Shown here in pieces: positions 7,978 to 15,674 of a stretch of 64,000 nucleotides of DNA. Below the pieces are notes generated by a model that saw nothing but the letters and a program-made list of their open reading frames with translations, did no database searches and was not told the origin of the DNA. Made by a program: the position numbers and the translations under genes. This stretch comes from an uncultured Candidatus Nitrosopumilus sp. (lineage in GTDB: Archaea > Thermoproteota > Nitrososphaeria > Nitrososphaerales > Nitrosopumilaceae), in NCBI GenBank assembly GCA_951812645.1, contig CATOSM010000001.1, forward strand, positions 413,560-477,559, in the 5' to 3' direction. Positions within the stretch are counted from its first letter, which is position 1; each line of letters starts with the position of its first letter.

Positions 7978-8265
7978 ATGGAAGATTTTAATCGTAATGA
8001 CAAAGGAAGACAAAATAGATTGAATAACGGAATAATCGTCATAGGCACAGTCATAGTGGGTGTAGGAATATGGATTCTTGCCAATTCAAACTATGATGAA
8101 GTCACAGCAATTCGAGACCAGAGAAACCTTCAGGCAACGCTTGAGGATTGTAAGAGATTGTTTGGCGTGGGAGAAGAGCGAACAGAATGTATTGATAAAT
8201 CACTTAATGCGTTTGGCACAGGACATCGAAAACAGCAGTGGAATTCAGGCCATTTTACGCCATAA
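7978..8265 (+). CDS. Small membrane protein with two cysteines
   Basis: 95 residues. After a polar N-terminus (MEDFNRNDKGRQNRLNN) there is one hydrophobic helix, GIIVIGTVIVGVGIWILA, then a short domain with DCKRLFGVGEERTECIDKS. The two cysteines are 16 residues apart and could form a disulfide if that side is outside the cell. Family not recognised. Confidence 0.6.
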   Translation: MEDFNRNDKGRQNRLNNGIIVIGTVIVGVGIWILANSNYDEVTAIRDQRNLQATLEDCKRLFGVGEERTECIDKSLNAFGTGHRKQQWNSGHFTP

Positions 8266-8351
8266 ACCAATTCGATACAGACTTTCTTTAGCACTAGCGA
8301 AAAATTGAAAAGTTCTTGATATACTGTAATTGTCAATTCTGAATCACGTCA

Positions 8352-9053
8352 ATGAAATTAGAGAATAAGGCAATCATCATCGTATTTTTTGCAATGGCTG
8401 TTTCGACCAGTCCAGCATTTGCCCACAAGCTGATAAGCCACGATGATTCTCATAGGGATTTTGATTCGGCACTTCAAATTCCCGATCATAGGATTTCTTG
8501 GGCAGTTTATGAAAATCTTGGTGCAGGTGAAACAAAGTATTACACATTTGATGCAAAGCACGGAGATTCGTTTTATGCAGGTATTGTCGTGCCAAAAATT
8601 CAAGGATTAGAAGAGTATTCTCCAACACTTGTTCTAGTAGGAGAGAAAATCTTTGGTGAGGACACGGTTCCATTTGAAACACAGCTAGGTACCAAAAAAG
8701 TAATTTACAATGGAGATTATCCTGGTAGAGAATTTTACGAACCATTCGGTCAAGTAACATACTGGGAGCGGCAAGAAATAAGAACGGACATTGTTCTTGA
8801 TGGTCAATATTTCATTGTCGTAACAGATGAAAACAATAAAGCGGGAAAATACAGCTTGGCAATTGGCACAATTGAAGATTTTTCAGGGGGGGATTTTTTC
8901 ACAATACTTCCAAAAGCATGGTTTGACACAAAATTATTTGTAAATGATTACGCATCAATCATAATTGCATTTTTCATTTTAGGCTTGATTCCCATCACCC
9001 CAATATTGATTCGGGTTAAAAAACGAAAAGGCATCAAACGAGAAAATGCCTAA
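8352..9053 (+). CDS. Exported, C-terminally membrane-anchored protein
   Basis: 233 residues. Signal peptide (KAIIIVFFAMAVSTSPAFA, cleavage after AFA), an extracellular domain of about 165 residues (ISWAVYENLGAGETKYYTFDA..., GQYFIVVTD), then a C-terminal membrane helix (SIIIAFFILGLIPITPILI) and a basic tail (RVKKRKGIKR). The layout is that of an outward-facing protein held by one helix. The domain has a jelly-roll-like strand pattern seen in archaeal surface proteins but I cannot name it. Confidence 0.7.
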   Translation: MKLENKAIIIVFFAMAVSTSPAFAHKLISHDDSHRDFDSALQIPDHRISWAVYENLGAGETKYYTFDAKHGDSFYAGIVVPKIQGLEEYSPTLVLVGEKIFGEDTVPFETQLGTKKVIYNGDYPGREFYEPFGQVTYWERQEIRTDIVLDGQYFIVVTDENNKAGKYSLAIGTIEDFSGGDFFTILPKAWFDTKLFVNDYASIIIAFFILGLIPITPILIRVKKRKGIKRENA

Positions 9054-9081
9054 TATATGGTGAAAACAAACTAGAATCAAA

Positions 9082-9357
9082 ATGGTCCTAGTTGATAAAA
9101 AAATTCTAGCGGGGGGAATTGCAATGATTGCGGTAGGAATCGTGTTTACCATAATATCTGCAGAACAGCCAATAGGGCAGTCAGGAATGAGTGAAGAGGA
9201 AGTAATTGACTTGCTCATAGCCGAAGACCAAAATCAGGCATACCAGATGCTGTCAGGGATTCTAATAGGCATGGGATTTTTGCTTGTCTTGATTAGTTTT
9301 GGAGCAAGAAGAAAAAAAGACAGTGCCAAAAGAACGGAGAAAAAACCAGCAGAATAA
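9082..9357 (+). CDS. Two-helix membrane protein
   Basis: 91 residues with two membrane segments, ILAGGIAMIAVGIVFTIIS and MLSGILIGMGFLLVLISFG, separated by an acidic loop (SEEEVIDLLIAEDQNQ) and ending in a lysine-rich cytoplasmic tail. It starts 28 bases after the exported protein on the same strand. Family unknown. Confidence 0.65.
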   Translation: MVLVDKKILAGGIAMIAVGIVFTIISAEQPIGQSGMSEEEVIDLLIAEDQNQAYQMLSGILIGMGFLLVLISFGARRKKDSAKRTEKKPAE

Positions 9358-9358
9358 C

Positions 9359-9469
9359 CTAGTTGTATAAATCAAATTTCTTTTTACAAGTACCACAGAA
9401 ACGCTGTTTAGTTTTCTTACTTTCCGTACCTAAACCAGAACCGCATCGATCACATTTTTGTTTCTTCAT
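9359..9469 (-). CDS. 36-residue zinc-ribbon protein
   Basis: MKKQKCDRCGSGL...FCGTCKKKFDLYN: two CxxC pairs spaced about 17 residues apart, a complete treble-clef/rubredoxin-like zinc site in a very short protein. The start is the ATG at 9467-9469; the longer frame upstream is not codon-like. Its stop is 2 bases from the stop of the convergent membrane-protein gene. Likely nucleic-acid or protein binding, role unknown. Confidence 0.65.
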   Translation of the reverse strand: MKKQKCDRCGSGLGTESKKTKQRFCGTCKKKFDLYN

Positions 9470-9559
9470 ATAGTTCCAATCACATAACCACATGCAAACA
9501 AGGCTTTGAATGTTGACAATATCATTAAATGATCCAAAAGCAACACAGGAACCAGAACC

Positions 9560-9865
9560 ATGATTCAGGCTGAAATTAGCATCTATCCGATGGCAACTGA
9601 AACTACCAGCGCCAGTTTCTACATTGCAAAGGCAATAGAATCGATTCAGAAAACAGAGAACCTCAGGTACCAAATCAATCCAATTGGAACAATACTGGAA
9701 TCAGATGACAAGGATGTGATAAATTCGGCTGCAAAACAAATGACTGAAACTGTTCATAATCTAGGAATTGCAAGAGTCGGGGTAGTAATCAAGATAGACT
9801 CAAGGCGAGACAAGCATGTCAAAATGGAAGATAAACTAGAATCGATTAAAAAACAGATAGGCTAG
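9560..9865 (+). CDS. MTH1187-family thiamine-binding-type protein
   Basis: 101 residues, ferredoxin-like fold. MIQAEISIYPMATETTSASFYIAKAIESI and YQINPIGTILES are the family hallmarks of MTH1187/YkoF-like proteins; the end (VGVVIKIDSRRDKHVKMEDKL) also matches. Relatives bind thiamine or its pyrimidine moiety as small oligomers. Its last 4 bases overlap the end of the convergent mqnE gene. Confidence 0.8.
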   Translation: MIQAEISIYPMATETTSASFYIAKAIESIQKTENLRYQINPIGTILESDDKDVINSAAKQMTETVHNLGIARVGVVIKIDSRRDKHVKMEDKLESIKKQIG

Positions 9866-10977
9866 AATTTTTTCAGAATACCAAAGTGGGTATTTCTCTG
9901 AGCTGGACTACGGCCAATCTCTTTTACCATTGTTGCCAATTCATCAACTGATGATGATGTCGCTTTTCCTGCAGCTTTGTAGATTTCCTCAGAAAACGCA
10001 GTTCCGACCAAATCATTGCCACCATTAGATAGTGCAACTTGGGCTAATTTTTTGCCATATGCAACCCAGTAAACAGAAATGTTGTTCAAACAATTTGCAA
10101 GCATCAATCTAGACAATGCAACTACTCGCAAATCATAAACTGAAGAGCACTCATTGTTCACCAAATGTTCTTGTTCTAGTTCTGTGTTATCCAGACTAAA
10201 CTTTAATGGAATCAATGTGATAAAGCCGCCAGTCTTCTTTTGTAGTTCTCGGATTTTTATCAAATGATCAACGATGTGTTCAGGCTTCTCAATGTGACCA
10301 TACAGCATTGTAACATTACTTTTGATATCCATGTTGTGGGCCTCTTCAATTACATCAAGCCATTGCTGGCCGGTACATTTTCCACGGACAATCTTTCCAC
10401 GGATATCAGGATGGAACAGTTCCGCGCCTCCACCAGGCATGGAATCAAGACCCGCTTCTTTGAGACGAGACAGAATTTCTTTGGTAGAGTTTTTTGTTAA
10501 TTTTGACAGATAGAAAATCTCAGCTGCAGTCAATGCTTTGATGTTTAGCTGCGGATGGCTTTTTTTGATTGTCCTCATCATATCTTCATAATATTCCAAA
10601 GGAAGTTTTGGATGAAAACCACCAACGATATGAACTTCGGTTGCCCCCATCTGTTTTGCAATTCCGACTCTAGCCTCAATCTCTTGAGGAGATAGAGTGT
10701 AAGCATCATCTGCGCCATCTTTACGATAAAATGCGCACATTTGGCAGCTAGCCGCACAGACATTTGTGTAATTCATGTAGTAAGATGCTGCAAAGGTTAC
10801 AGTATCATCAACTAGCTTTTTTCTAGCATTATCAGCTACTGCACCAAGCAGATGTAGATTATCATAACTCATCAATTCAAGGCCGTCTTTGTAAGAGAGT
10901 TCCTCACCTGCAAGGGCTCGATCTAAAGCTTGAGAATCCCCAGCCAAACTTTCTAGCATATTGGAAGGATTTCCCAT
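9862..10977 (-). CDS. mqnE: Aminofutalosine synthase, radical SAM (futalosine pathway)
   Basis: 371 residues from MGNPSNM; ATG at 10980 is one codon upstream. The radical-SAM cluster is C74-x3-C78-x2-C81 in TNVCAASCQMCAF. GGFHPKLP, MPGGGAELF and TMLYGHIE are typical of MqnE, which joins SAM-derived adenosyl radical chemistry with 3-[(1-carboxyvinyl)oxy]benzoate to give aminofutalosine. MqnC and CofH are related; the GGGAELF motif favours MqnE over CofH (usually GTAAEI). Together with mqnD at 6535 this supports menaquinone synthesis by the futalosine route. A longer frame to 11094 is hydrophobic and unlikely to be translated. Confidence 0.85.
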   Translation of the reverse strand: MGNPSNMLESLAGDSQALDRALAGEELSYKDGLELMSYDNLHLLGAVADNARKKLVDDTVTFAASYYMNYTNVCAASCQMCAFYRKDGADDAYTLSPQEIEARVGIAKQMGATEVHIVGGFHPKLPLEYYEDMMRTIKKSHPQLNIKALTAAEIFYLSKLTKNSTKEILSRLKEAGLDSMPGGGAELFHPDIRGKIVRGKCTGQQWLDVIEEAHNMDIKSNVTMLYGHIEKPEHIVDHLIKIRELQKKTGGFITLIPLKFSLDNTELEQEHLVNNECSSVYDLRVVALSRLMLANCLNNISVYWVAYGKKLAQVALSNGGNDLVGTAFSEEIYKAAGKATSSSVDELATMVKEIGRSPAQRNTHFGILKKF

Positions 10978-11287
10978 CATGATATATTCCTTATAGCGGA
11001 TACAGAGAAGAGCAAACTGACCTTTTAAGATAGAATTACAGCATATAATCAAAAAGAAGCGCCACATTGTAAAAAGAATACATAAAAACGCCATCTCGGT
11101 GCAGTGTCAAAGTAATTTTGAAGGCACATGGCATCTACTGCAGATTTTCTCAGAATAGCCTTCCAGGCACTTTTATGTAATTTTTACAATTTTTTACAAA
11201 TATATTTTAGAGAGAATATTAAAAATTTCCCTAATCGATCATCATAAGACAAGCGATTATAAAATTAATGATAAAAAAGAATATTCG

Positions 11288-11584
11288 TTATTGATAATGG
11301 CCCAAGCCGGAAGATTCTTCATCATTACTAAACACTTTCAACAATTCTTTCAACAATTCTTTCAACAATTCTTTCAACAATTCTTTCAACAATTCTTTCA
11401 ACAATTCTTTCAACAATTCTTTCAACAATTCTTTCAACAATTCTTTCAACAATTCTTTCAACAATTCTTTCAACAATTCTTTCAACAATTCTTTCAACAA
11501 TTCTTTCAACAATTCTTTCAACAATTCTTTCAACAATTCTTTCAACAATTCTTTCAACAATTCTTTCAACAATTCTTTCAACAA
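11288..11584 (-). CDS. LLKE-repeat protein encoded by minisatellite
   Basis: The 12-bp repeat reads LLKE over and over on this strand, giving about 20 copies of an amphipathic four-residue unit, then a unique tail VFSNDEESSGLGHYQ. Upstream in the same frame the reading is open and protein-like (SAKRIEEQNKEILKLL) but without ATG or GTG, so the only start is TTG inside the repeat, or the true start lies in another frame (GTG ATG CAT... at about 11640) with a frameshift. The opposite strand reads QQFF repeats and is less protein-like. Confidence 0.35.
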   Translation of the reverse strand: MLKELLKELLKELLKELLKELLKELLKELLKELLKELLKELLKELLKELLKELLKELLKELLKELLKELLKELLKELLKELLKVFSNDEESSGLGHYQ

Positions 11585-11586
11585 TT
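11339..11586. repeat. 12-bp minisatellite, about 20.7 perfect copies
   Basis: Unit CAACAATTCTTT. Twenty full copies run without a single mismatch from 11339 to 11578, followed by a partial copy to 11586. The unit is a multiple of three, so copy-number change keeps any frame. Perfect identity suggests recent expansion or gene conversion. Confidence 0.97.
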
Positions 11587-11647
11587 TGAGAATTTCTTTA
11601 TTTTGTTCTTCGATTCTTTTCGCAGAAAAGAATGCATCACGAGTGTC

Positions 11648-12249
11648 TTAAAAAGCTAAAAAATTTCTCCAATGATCAGAATTTATTTTTACTGTATTGA
11701 TAAACACTTCTAATTTTTTTTCTGAAAAACCTTCCGACTCTAATTTTTTCCAATACTTTGTATTGAAGAATCACTTCGCAAATATGCAGTCATTGTAGTT
11801 CTAAACACGTTGGCCATTGCATTATTTTGTTCAGAGGTAAACCCTAATTTGTCAGATACAGTTTCTGAACCAGTATTTTCCACCCACACCATTTTTGTAA
11901 GTTCAGGCATTTTTGTTTGAAATTCGTCATCAGATATTTTTGACAATACTTTTATTTCATATTCTATAGCAGGTGTTTCTTTGATTACATTGTCAACTAG
12001 TAACGCCGGATATGTTCTATCCATCCCCAGATCAATTGATTCATTTATCATAGTTGCATTATTGTGACCGCTCATATCATTTCGTATCGCTTCGAATATT
12101 GGCATAAAATTATCTGTTTCAGACTGTTCAAATTGGACATTGGTTTTTGCGATATTTGATATCAGGTAGGCTTGTCTCTCAGAATTTAATTTGTTAAAAA
12201 AAGTTACTGCTTTTTGTAATGCTTCTTTATTGCCGGTAAAAAAACTCAT
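11648..12249 (-). pseudogene. Hypothetical protein with C-terminal frameshift
   Basis: The main frame (12249 to 11740) begins MSFFTGNKEALQKAVTFFNKLNSERQ and ends SDSSIQSIGKN. In the next frame the same DNA continues as YWKKLESEGFSEKKLEVFINTVKI...HWRNFLAF, stopping at 11648. The continuation is as protein-like as the rest, so one base has been gained or lost at about 11747. It looks like a soluble helical protein. Family unknown. The downstream minisatellite ORF follows closely on the same strand. Confidence 0.55.
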
Positions 12250-12689
12250 TTCTTTAATAACCCATCAATTCTTTTGAGCGTAGAATTAATCATTATTTTT
12301 TTCGTCGGTAATTTTTGGGATTTGTCTAATCATGTTATTTTTTTAAAATATTCAGATTTAGAAAATTTAAAGTCCACAAGAATACTGAAAAATTCACACG
12401 ATAATAATTGTATTCAGTTATGAAATAAAATAGGTCAATTACGTCACATCATAGGTATTTGCGTCGGGGCGTCATTCTTTTCAACAATAGTAACTTTTTG
12501 AAGTTATTTGGTAAAATGGCTCCGAATCAGGGTCTTTTTTAACACGTGATTTAAAGATGAGTTATTTTCATGATCGTGCATATCGACAATAAATTTTCGA
12601 GAGATCATGCTTATTTTTAGTGAAGGTAGATCTTTATTTCATATCTTTAATAAATCAAATACGCATACTTGTATTATTTTCATACACGC
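12250..12689. other. 440-bp gene-free region with one hairpin
   Basis: No convincing ORF on either strand. It contains a perfect 6-bp hairpin, TAACTT-TTTG-AAGTTA, near 12490-12505, and an AT-rich stretch with a TATA-like TTTAATA about 12645 that may serve the gene starting at 12690. Nothing else recognised. Confidence 0.5.
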
Positions 12690-13169
12690 ATGTCTAAAAT
12701 TCTATTACTTGTTTCAGGTTTCCCAAAAGTCAAATCGTCTGTTCGTAATCGCATAGGCAGAGAATTAGAAAAATTAGGTCATGATGTTGTAATAATGGAA
12801 TACCCTCATCAAAAGGATGTGCCATTACATTTACGCTTTTACGACATTACAAAACAAAAGTTTGATGTTGTTGTGGCTCTTCACATACATGATAAAAAAT
12901 ATGAAGCAGTCAATGATGCAGTAAATTTTGAATTGGGTTTTCTTACACATAGGCATATTCGGAGTAATTCATTATCAAAGCTGTACGTATTGACAGACAT
13001 AAAAACGGATGCAATAAAACTTGCCAGTTATCTACGTGAAGGATTGTTTTATGCGGTTGTACGTGATCCTTTTGCAACTGAAAAGGACATCATTACCAAA
13101 GTAAATAGATTTTCAAAAACACGTCAAGCCAACAGTGCTGCTTTTGTTTTTGGTGACAGTTTAGGATGA
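12690..13169 (+). CDS. Rossmann-like protein, possibly TIR-like nucleotide-binding
   Basis: 159 residues from MSKILLLVSGFP (ATG 12690). Alternating strands and helices: KILLLVSGFP, ELEKLGHDVVIMEYP, FDVVVALHI, SKLYVLTDI. The segment NDAVNFELGFLTHR resembles the N-x-x-x-ELG motif in which TIR-like/deoxyribosyltransferase-fold proteins carry a functional glutamate. That match is by eye only. The last 46 bases overlap a convergent gene. If the fold is right it could hydrolyse or bind a nucleotide; otherwise it is a hypothetical protein. Confidence 0.5.
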   Translation: MSKILLLVSGFPKVKSSVRNRIGRELEKLGHDVVIMEYPHQKDVPLHLRFYDITKQKFDVVVALHIHDKKYEAVNDAVNFELGFLTHRHIRSNSLSKLYVLTDIKTDAIKLASYLREGLFYAVVRDPFATEKDIITKVNRFSKTRQANSAAFVFGDSLG

Positions 13170-13408
13170 TTGTATTTTTTATCTGAAGTAGTTAATGTTT
13201 TGACATATGCACGCTTTGCTTTTGGAGTTAATCTGTAATTGATTTCATTGTCTTTTGGAGTTAGTAAATGATCCAAAATGCCACTTTCATACAATTTATC
13301 CAGATGTTTTTGTAGTTTTACAACTCTTGGAGTAGTTTTTCTGCATTTATGCACTGTTGTTTTTAATTTTTTTCTGGAATGATCTGTACAGTATGATGTA
13401 CAATGCAA
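13124..13408 (-). CDS. Small basic protein, winged-helix-like
   Basis: 94 residues. The middle part, RVVKLQKHLDKLYESGILDHLLTPKDNEINYRLTPKAKRAYV, has the helix-turn-helix-wing rhythm of MarR/ArsR-like domains. The N-terminus is basic with cysteines (MHCTSYCTDHSRKK), and may not be the real start. It overlaps the convergent gene by 46 bases. A DNA-binding role is only suggested by shape and charge. Confidence 0.4.
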   Translation of the reverse strand: MHCTSYCTDHSRKKLKTTVHKCRKTTPRVVKLQKHLDKLYESGILDHLLTPKDNEINYRLTPKAKRAYVKTLTTSDKKYNHPKLSPKTKAALLA

Positions 13409-13766
13409 TCATAGAAAGTATCGGATTGAATGAAATTACGTAATTCTCTCATTTCAAAATTAACTTTCTTTATTTTTGAAATACTCACAGATTTTATAAA
13501 AAGTGCCTATATTTACCAAGTTTCCAGTTTTTAGATCAGCCTGATGATCCAAAATGAAATGAAATTCTAAGAACATTGTAATCTATGACTTCAATGTTGA
13601 TCCGAAATTCAGATCAAAATTATATGATGAACATGCTTGGATCTGATTGAAGACAAGATCAGAATAAAACAAAAAATATTCTAAAACATACTGCAATCTA
13701 CAAAAGATAATTCAGTAGTTATCTAATAGTCTGAAAAGATAAGTAACTAGTCAAATTAGCAGTAAC
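13409..13766 (+). other. Gene-free region; possible C/D-box RNA half
   Basis: No ORF supported. At 13624-13646 the sequence has a perfect C box (ATGATGA), a 12-nt spacer and a CTGA D-type box, followed at once by TTGAAGA resembling a C' box. A second CTGA at the expected distance is missing, so a full C/D guide RNA is not shown. The segment is also flanked by CAGATC...GATCTG inverted pieces. Confidence 0.25.
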
Positions 13767-13940
13767 ATGGTGCTTCCACTAGTTGATGAACACAAGCCAA
13801 AATGCTACTTGTGTCATGAAGGATTTGAAGACATAGAAAAACTACGAGAGCATCAAAATTCAGCACATCGAGACTTTTTTGAGGAAAATGAAAAGCAGAC
13901 AAACAGAGAGCCTGCACCAGGCGATGTTACAGTGTTTTAG
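13767..13940 (+). CDS. 57-residue C2H2 zinc-finger protein
   Basis: Contains a textbook finger, C-x2-C-x12-H-x4-H: CYLCHEGFEDIEKLREHQNSAH (residues about 14-35), with F and L at the usual hydrophobic positions. N-terminus MVLPLVDEHKPK, acidic tail EENEKQ. A single finger rarely gives sequence-specific DNA binding alone, so it may dimerise or bind protein. Its last 14 bases overlap the end of the convergent TPR gene. Single-finger C2H2 proteins are known in archaea but are rarely characterised. Confidence 0.8.
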   Translation: MVLPLVDEHKPKCYLCHEGFEDIEKLREHQNSAHRDFFEENEKQTNREPAPGDVTVF

Positions 13941-14505
13941 ATTTTTGTGCATTAATTGATTTTAGTAAATCCTGAGCAATCCCTTTTGAGATACTTGCCA
14001 AATGATAATGCTTGTCAATAGATAGTGCTTTTTTGAAATGAGTAATTGCCTCTTGTAATTTGCCCATCTCACCCAGAGACAGTCCTTTGTAGGCAAGGGC
14101 CATGGCAGATTTCTTATCAATATTCAAGGCAACATCATAGCAGGCAATTGCCTCTTGATATTTTTCATCTGAATGCAAAGCAGAACCCTTGTTTAGTAAT
14201 GCTTTAAGATTTTCAGGGGAAACAACAAGTGCTTTATCAAAACAACGAATGGCAAGTTTTAGTTTACCCATATTTTGCAGAGTCGCGCCCTTGTCAACTA
14301 GGGCGTCAATATTGCGAGGGTCTTTTTTTAGAATCATGTCATATGATTTCAAAGCCTCAGAATAATCTCCATCCTCAACACACTCAAAAGCTTGTGTCAG
14401 CATTTCTTTAATCTGATCTTTCACAGTTTTCTGAAGAATTTTGTCAATAATAAACCGATTTTTCACGCCATCAATCGGCTTTTGAACCAATATCTGAATA
14501 GACAT
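13927..14505 (-). CDS. TPR-repeat protein
   Basis: 192 residues. From about residue 33 onward it is built of 34-residue TPR units: FECVEDGDYSEALKSYDMILKKDPRN, ATLQNMGKLKLAIRCFDKALVVSPEN, SALHSDEKYQEAIACYDVALNIDKK and SLGEMGKLQEAITHFKKALSIDKH. These scaffolds bind peptides. No signal peptide. A second, shorter TPR gene lies 380 bases upstream on the same strand. Confidence 0.85.
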   Translation of the reverse strand: MSIQILVQKPIDGVKNRFIIDKILQKTVKDQIKEMLTQAFECVEDGDYSEALKSYDMILKKDPRNIDALVDKGATLQNMGKLKLAIRCFDKALVVSPENLKALLNKGSALHSDEKYQEAIACYDVALNIDKKSAMALAYKGLSLGEMGKLQEAITHFKKALSIDKHYHLASISKGIAQDLLKSINAQKSKTL

Positions 14506-14673
14506 TCTATCTCTATGGGGAATTTAGTGCTAAATCAGCGATCACTATACAATAACCAATCATAAAATCAAGGAAAAATAAAGAGAATAAAAATAAAAAA
14601 ATTCTAAACTAATTCAACATTAGTGATTTTTTCACTGTAATTGAATATTGTACTTCTGCTAAGGTAGTCTTTT

Positions 14674-14808
14674 TTATTCAATCACGTCTTGTTTCATTTT
14701 TTGATGAATCCCTTCAGGAGTCATTTCTTGCACGGTTATAAAACTCGTAAAATCATCCAAAATTTTTTCATTAATAACCCCAAGCCGAATATCACAGGTT
14801 TGGAACAT
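14674..14808 (-). CDS. 44-residue hypothetical protein
   Basis: ATG ORF reading MFQTCDIRLGVINEKILDDFTSFITVQEMTPEGIHQKMKQDVIE with normal codon use for this genome. It is preceded by a perfect 21-bp inverted repeat (14820-14840) 11 bases before the start. No family recognised. The predicted helices and absence of membrane segments suggest a soluble protein. Confidence 0.5.
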   Translation of the reverse strand: MFQTCDIRLGVINEKILDDFTSFITVQEMTPEGIHQKMKQDVIE

Positions 14809-14819
14809 TCTGAAAATAG

Positions 14820-14840
14820 TGTGTAACAAAACATTACACA
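14820..14840. promoter_or_regulatory. Perfect inverted repeat TGTGTAA-N7-TTACACA
   Basis: Seven-base arms with no mismatch and a 7-base spacer. It lies just upstream of the 44-residue ORF on the minus strand, where an archaeal repressor would block polymerase or TFB. It could alternatively form an RNA hairpin. The arms resemble a dimeric winged-helix or Lrp binding site. Confidence 0.45.
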
Positions 14841-14887
14841 AAATCCATGTAAAAAATCACATCATATTTTCATAAAAATGATACGAT

Positions 14888-15115
14888 TTAGGAAGCAAAT
14901 TTGTCACGGGGTTCAATTTCAAGGGATTTGTTAAAGCAAATCACAGATTCCTCATACCTTCCCAAGCTTCGAAGTGCAGTGCCCTTGTGATTCCACAAGT
15001 CAGGATCATTCTGATTCAGCAACAAAGCCTGCTCAAAGAATCCCAAGGCGTCATCGAATTTTCCATCATTCATGAGAGATTTCCCCTTTTCTGCCAATTC
15101 CTTAATTTCTCCCAT
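14888..15115 (-). CDS. Short TPR protein
   Basis: 75 residues from ATG at 15115 (MGEIKELAEKGKSLM). Two TPR units: LMNDGKFDDALGFFEQALLLNQNDPD and TALRSLGRYEESVICFNKSLEIEPRD. A TTG two codons upstream is possible. Divergent from the Lrp gene with a 105-bp shared promoter region. Probably a small adaptor; partner unknown. Confidence 0.75.
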   Translation of the reverse strand: MGEIKELAEKGKSLMNDGKFDDALGFFEQALLLNQNDPDLWNHKGTALRSLGRYEESVICFNKSLEIEPRDKFAS

Positions 15116-15124
15116 AACCAATTC

Positions 15125-15200
15125 AATACATCATTTGTATTAAATCTGGAGTTGATACAGATTAAACAGATTTTAACAGATTTGATGAAAATTTAAATAA
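15125..15200. promoter_or_regulatory. Lrp-gene control region: inverted repeat and phased CAGATT repeats
   Basis: A perfect inverted repeat AATACA-TCATT-TGTATT lies at 15125-15141. Then AATCTG at 15143-15148, and CAGATT at 15158, 15167 and 15177, spaced 9 and 10 bases, about one helical turn. Next comes a TATA-like ATTTAAATAA (15191-15200), about 21 bases before the GTG start at 15221. Such helically phased half-sites fit cooperative binding of an Lrp octamer. Confidence 0.5.
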
Positions 15201-15220
15201 ATTTTTTGTTATATTATAGT

Positions 15221-15664
15221 GTGAGTCTAGATGAGACAGATGAGAAAATTCTCAGACATTTACTAGTAGATGCAAGACAGTCAGCAAGACAACTTGCACT
15301 CAAACTTGGAATGTCAACAGTTACTGTACTATCTCGAATTAAAAAATTAGAAAAAGAAAAGATAATTCGAGGATACACGACAATCATCGACCATGAAAAG
15401 ATAGGATATTCATTAACTGCAATCATTGAGATCGTGGCAAAAAATGACAAGGTGGTAGATATCGAGGAGACGATATCAAAATTTGAAAATGTCTGCGGAG
15501 TTTATGACGTTACTGGTTCAACAGATACCATAATTGTTGCAAAATTCAAAGAAAGACAGGAATTGAGCAAATTCGTAAAGAAACTAGCTGCCATTCCAAA
15601 CGCAGAGAATACAAACACACACGTAGTTCTAAATACAGCAAAAGAAGATTTCAGACTATCATAG
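15221..15664 (+). CDS. Lrp/AsnC-family transcription regulator
   Basis: 147 residues from GTG (MSLDETDEKILRHLLVDARQSARQLALKLGMS). Upstream TTG at 15206 lies too close to the TATA box. N-terminal helix-turn-helix SARQLALKLGMSTVTVLSRIKKLEKEKIIRGYTTIID, then the RAM ligand-binding domain with SLTAIIEIVAK, CGVYDVTGSTDTIIVAKF. These proteins form octamers and bind amino acids. The phased repeats in front of it suggest autoregulation. The short distance from TATA to GTG suggests a leaderless mRNA. Confidence 0.92.
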   Translation: MSLDETDEKILRHLLVDARQSARQLALKLGMSTVTVLSRIKKLEKEKIIRGYTTIIDHEKIGYSLTAIIEIVAKNDKVVDIEETISKFENVCGVYDVTGSTDTIIVAKFKERQELSKFVKKLAAIPNAENTNTHVVLNTAKEDFRLS

Positions 15665-15674
15665 TGAAGAAGAA

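Noticed and set aside
11291-11659. Plus-strand QQFF repeat ORF
   Set aside because: It exists only because the 12-bp repeat is open on both strands; flanking codons are less protein-like than on the minus strand.
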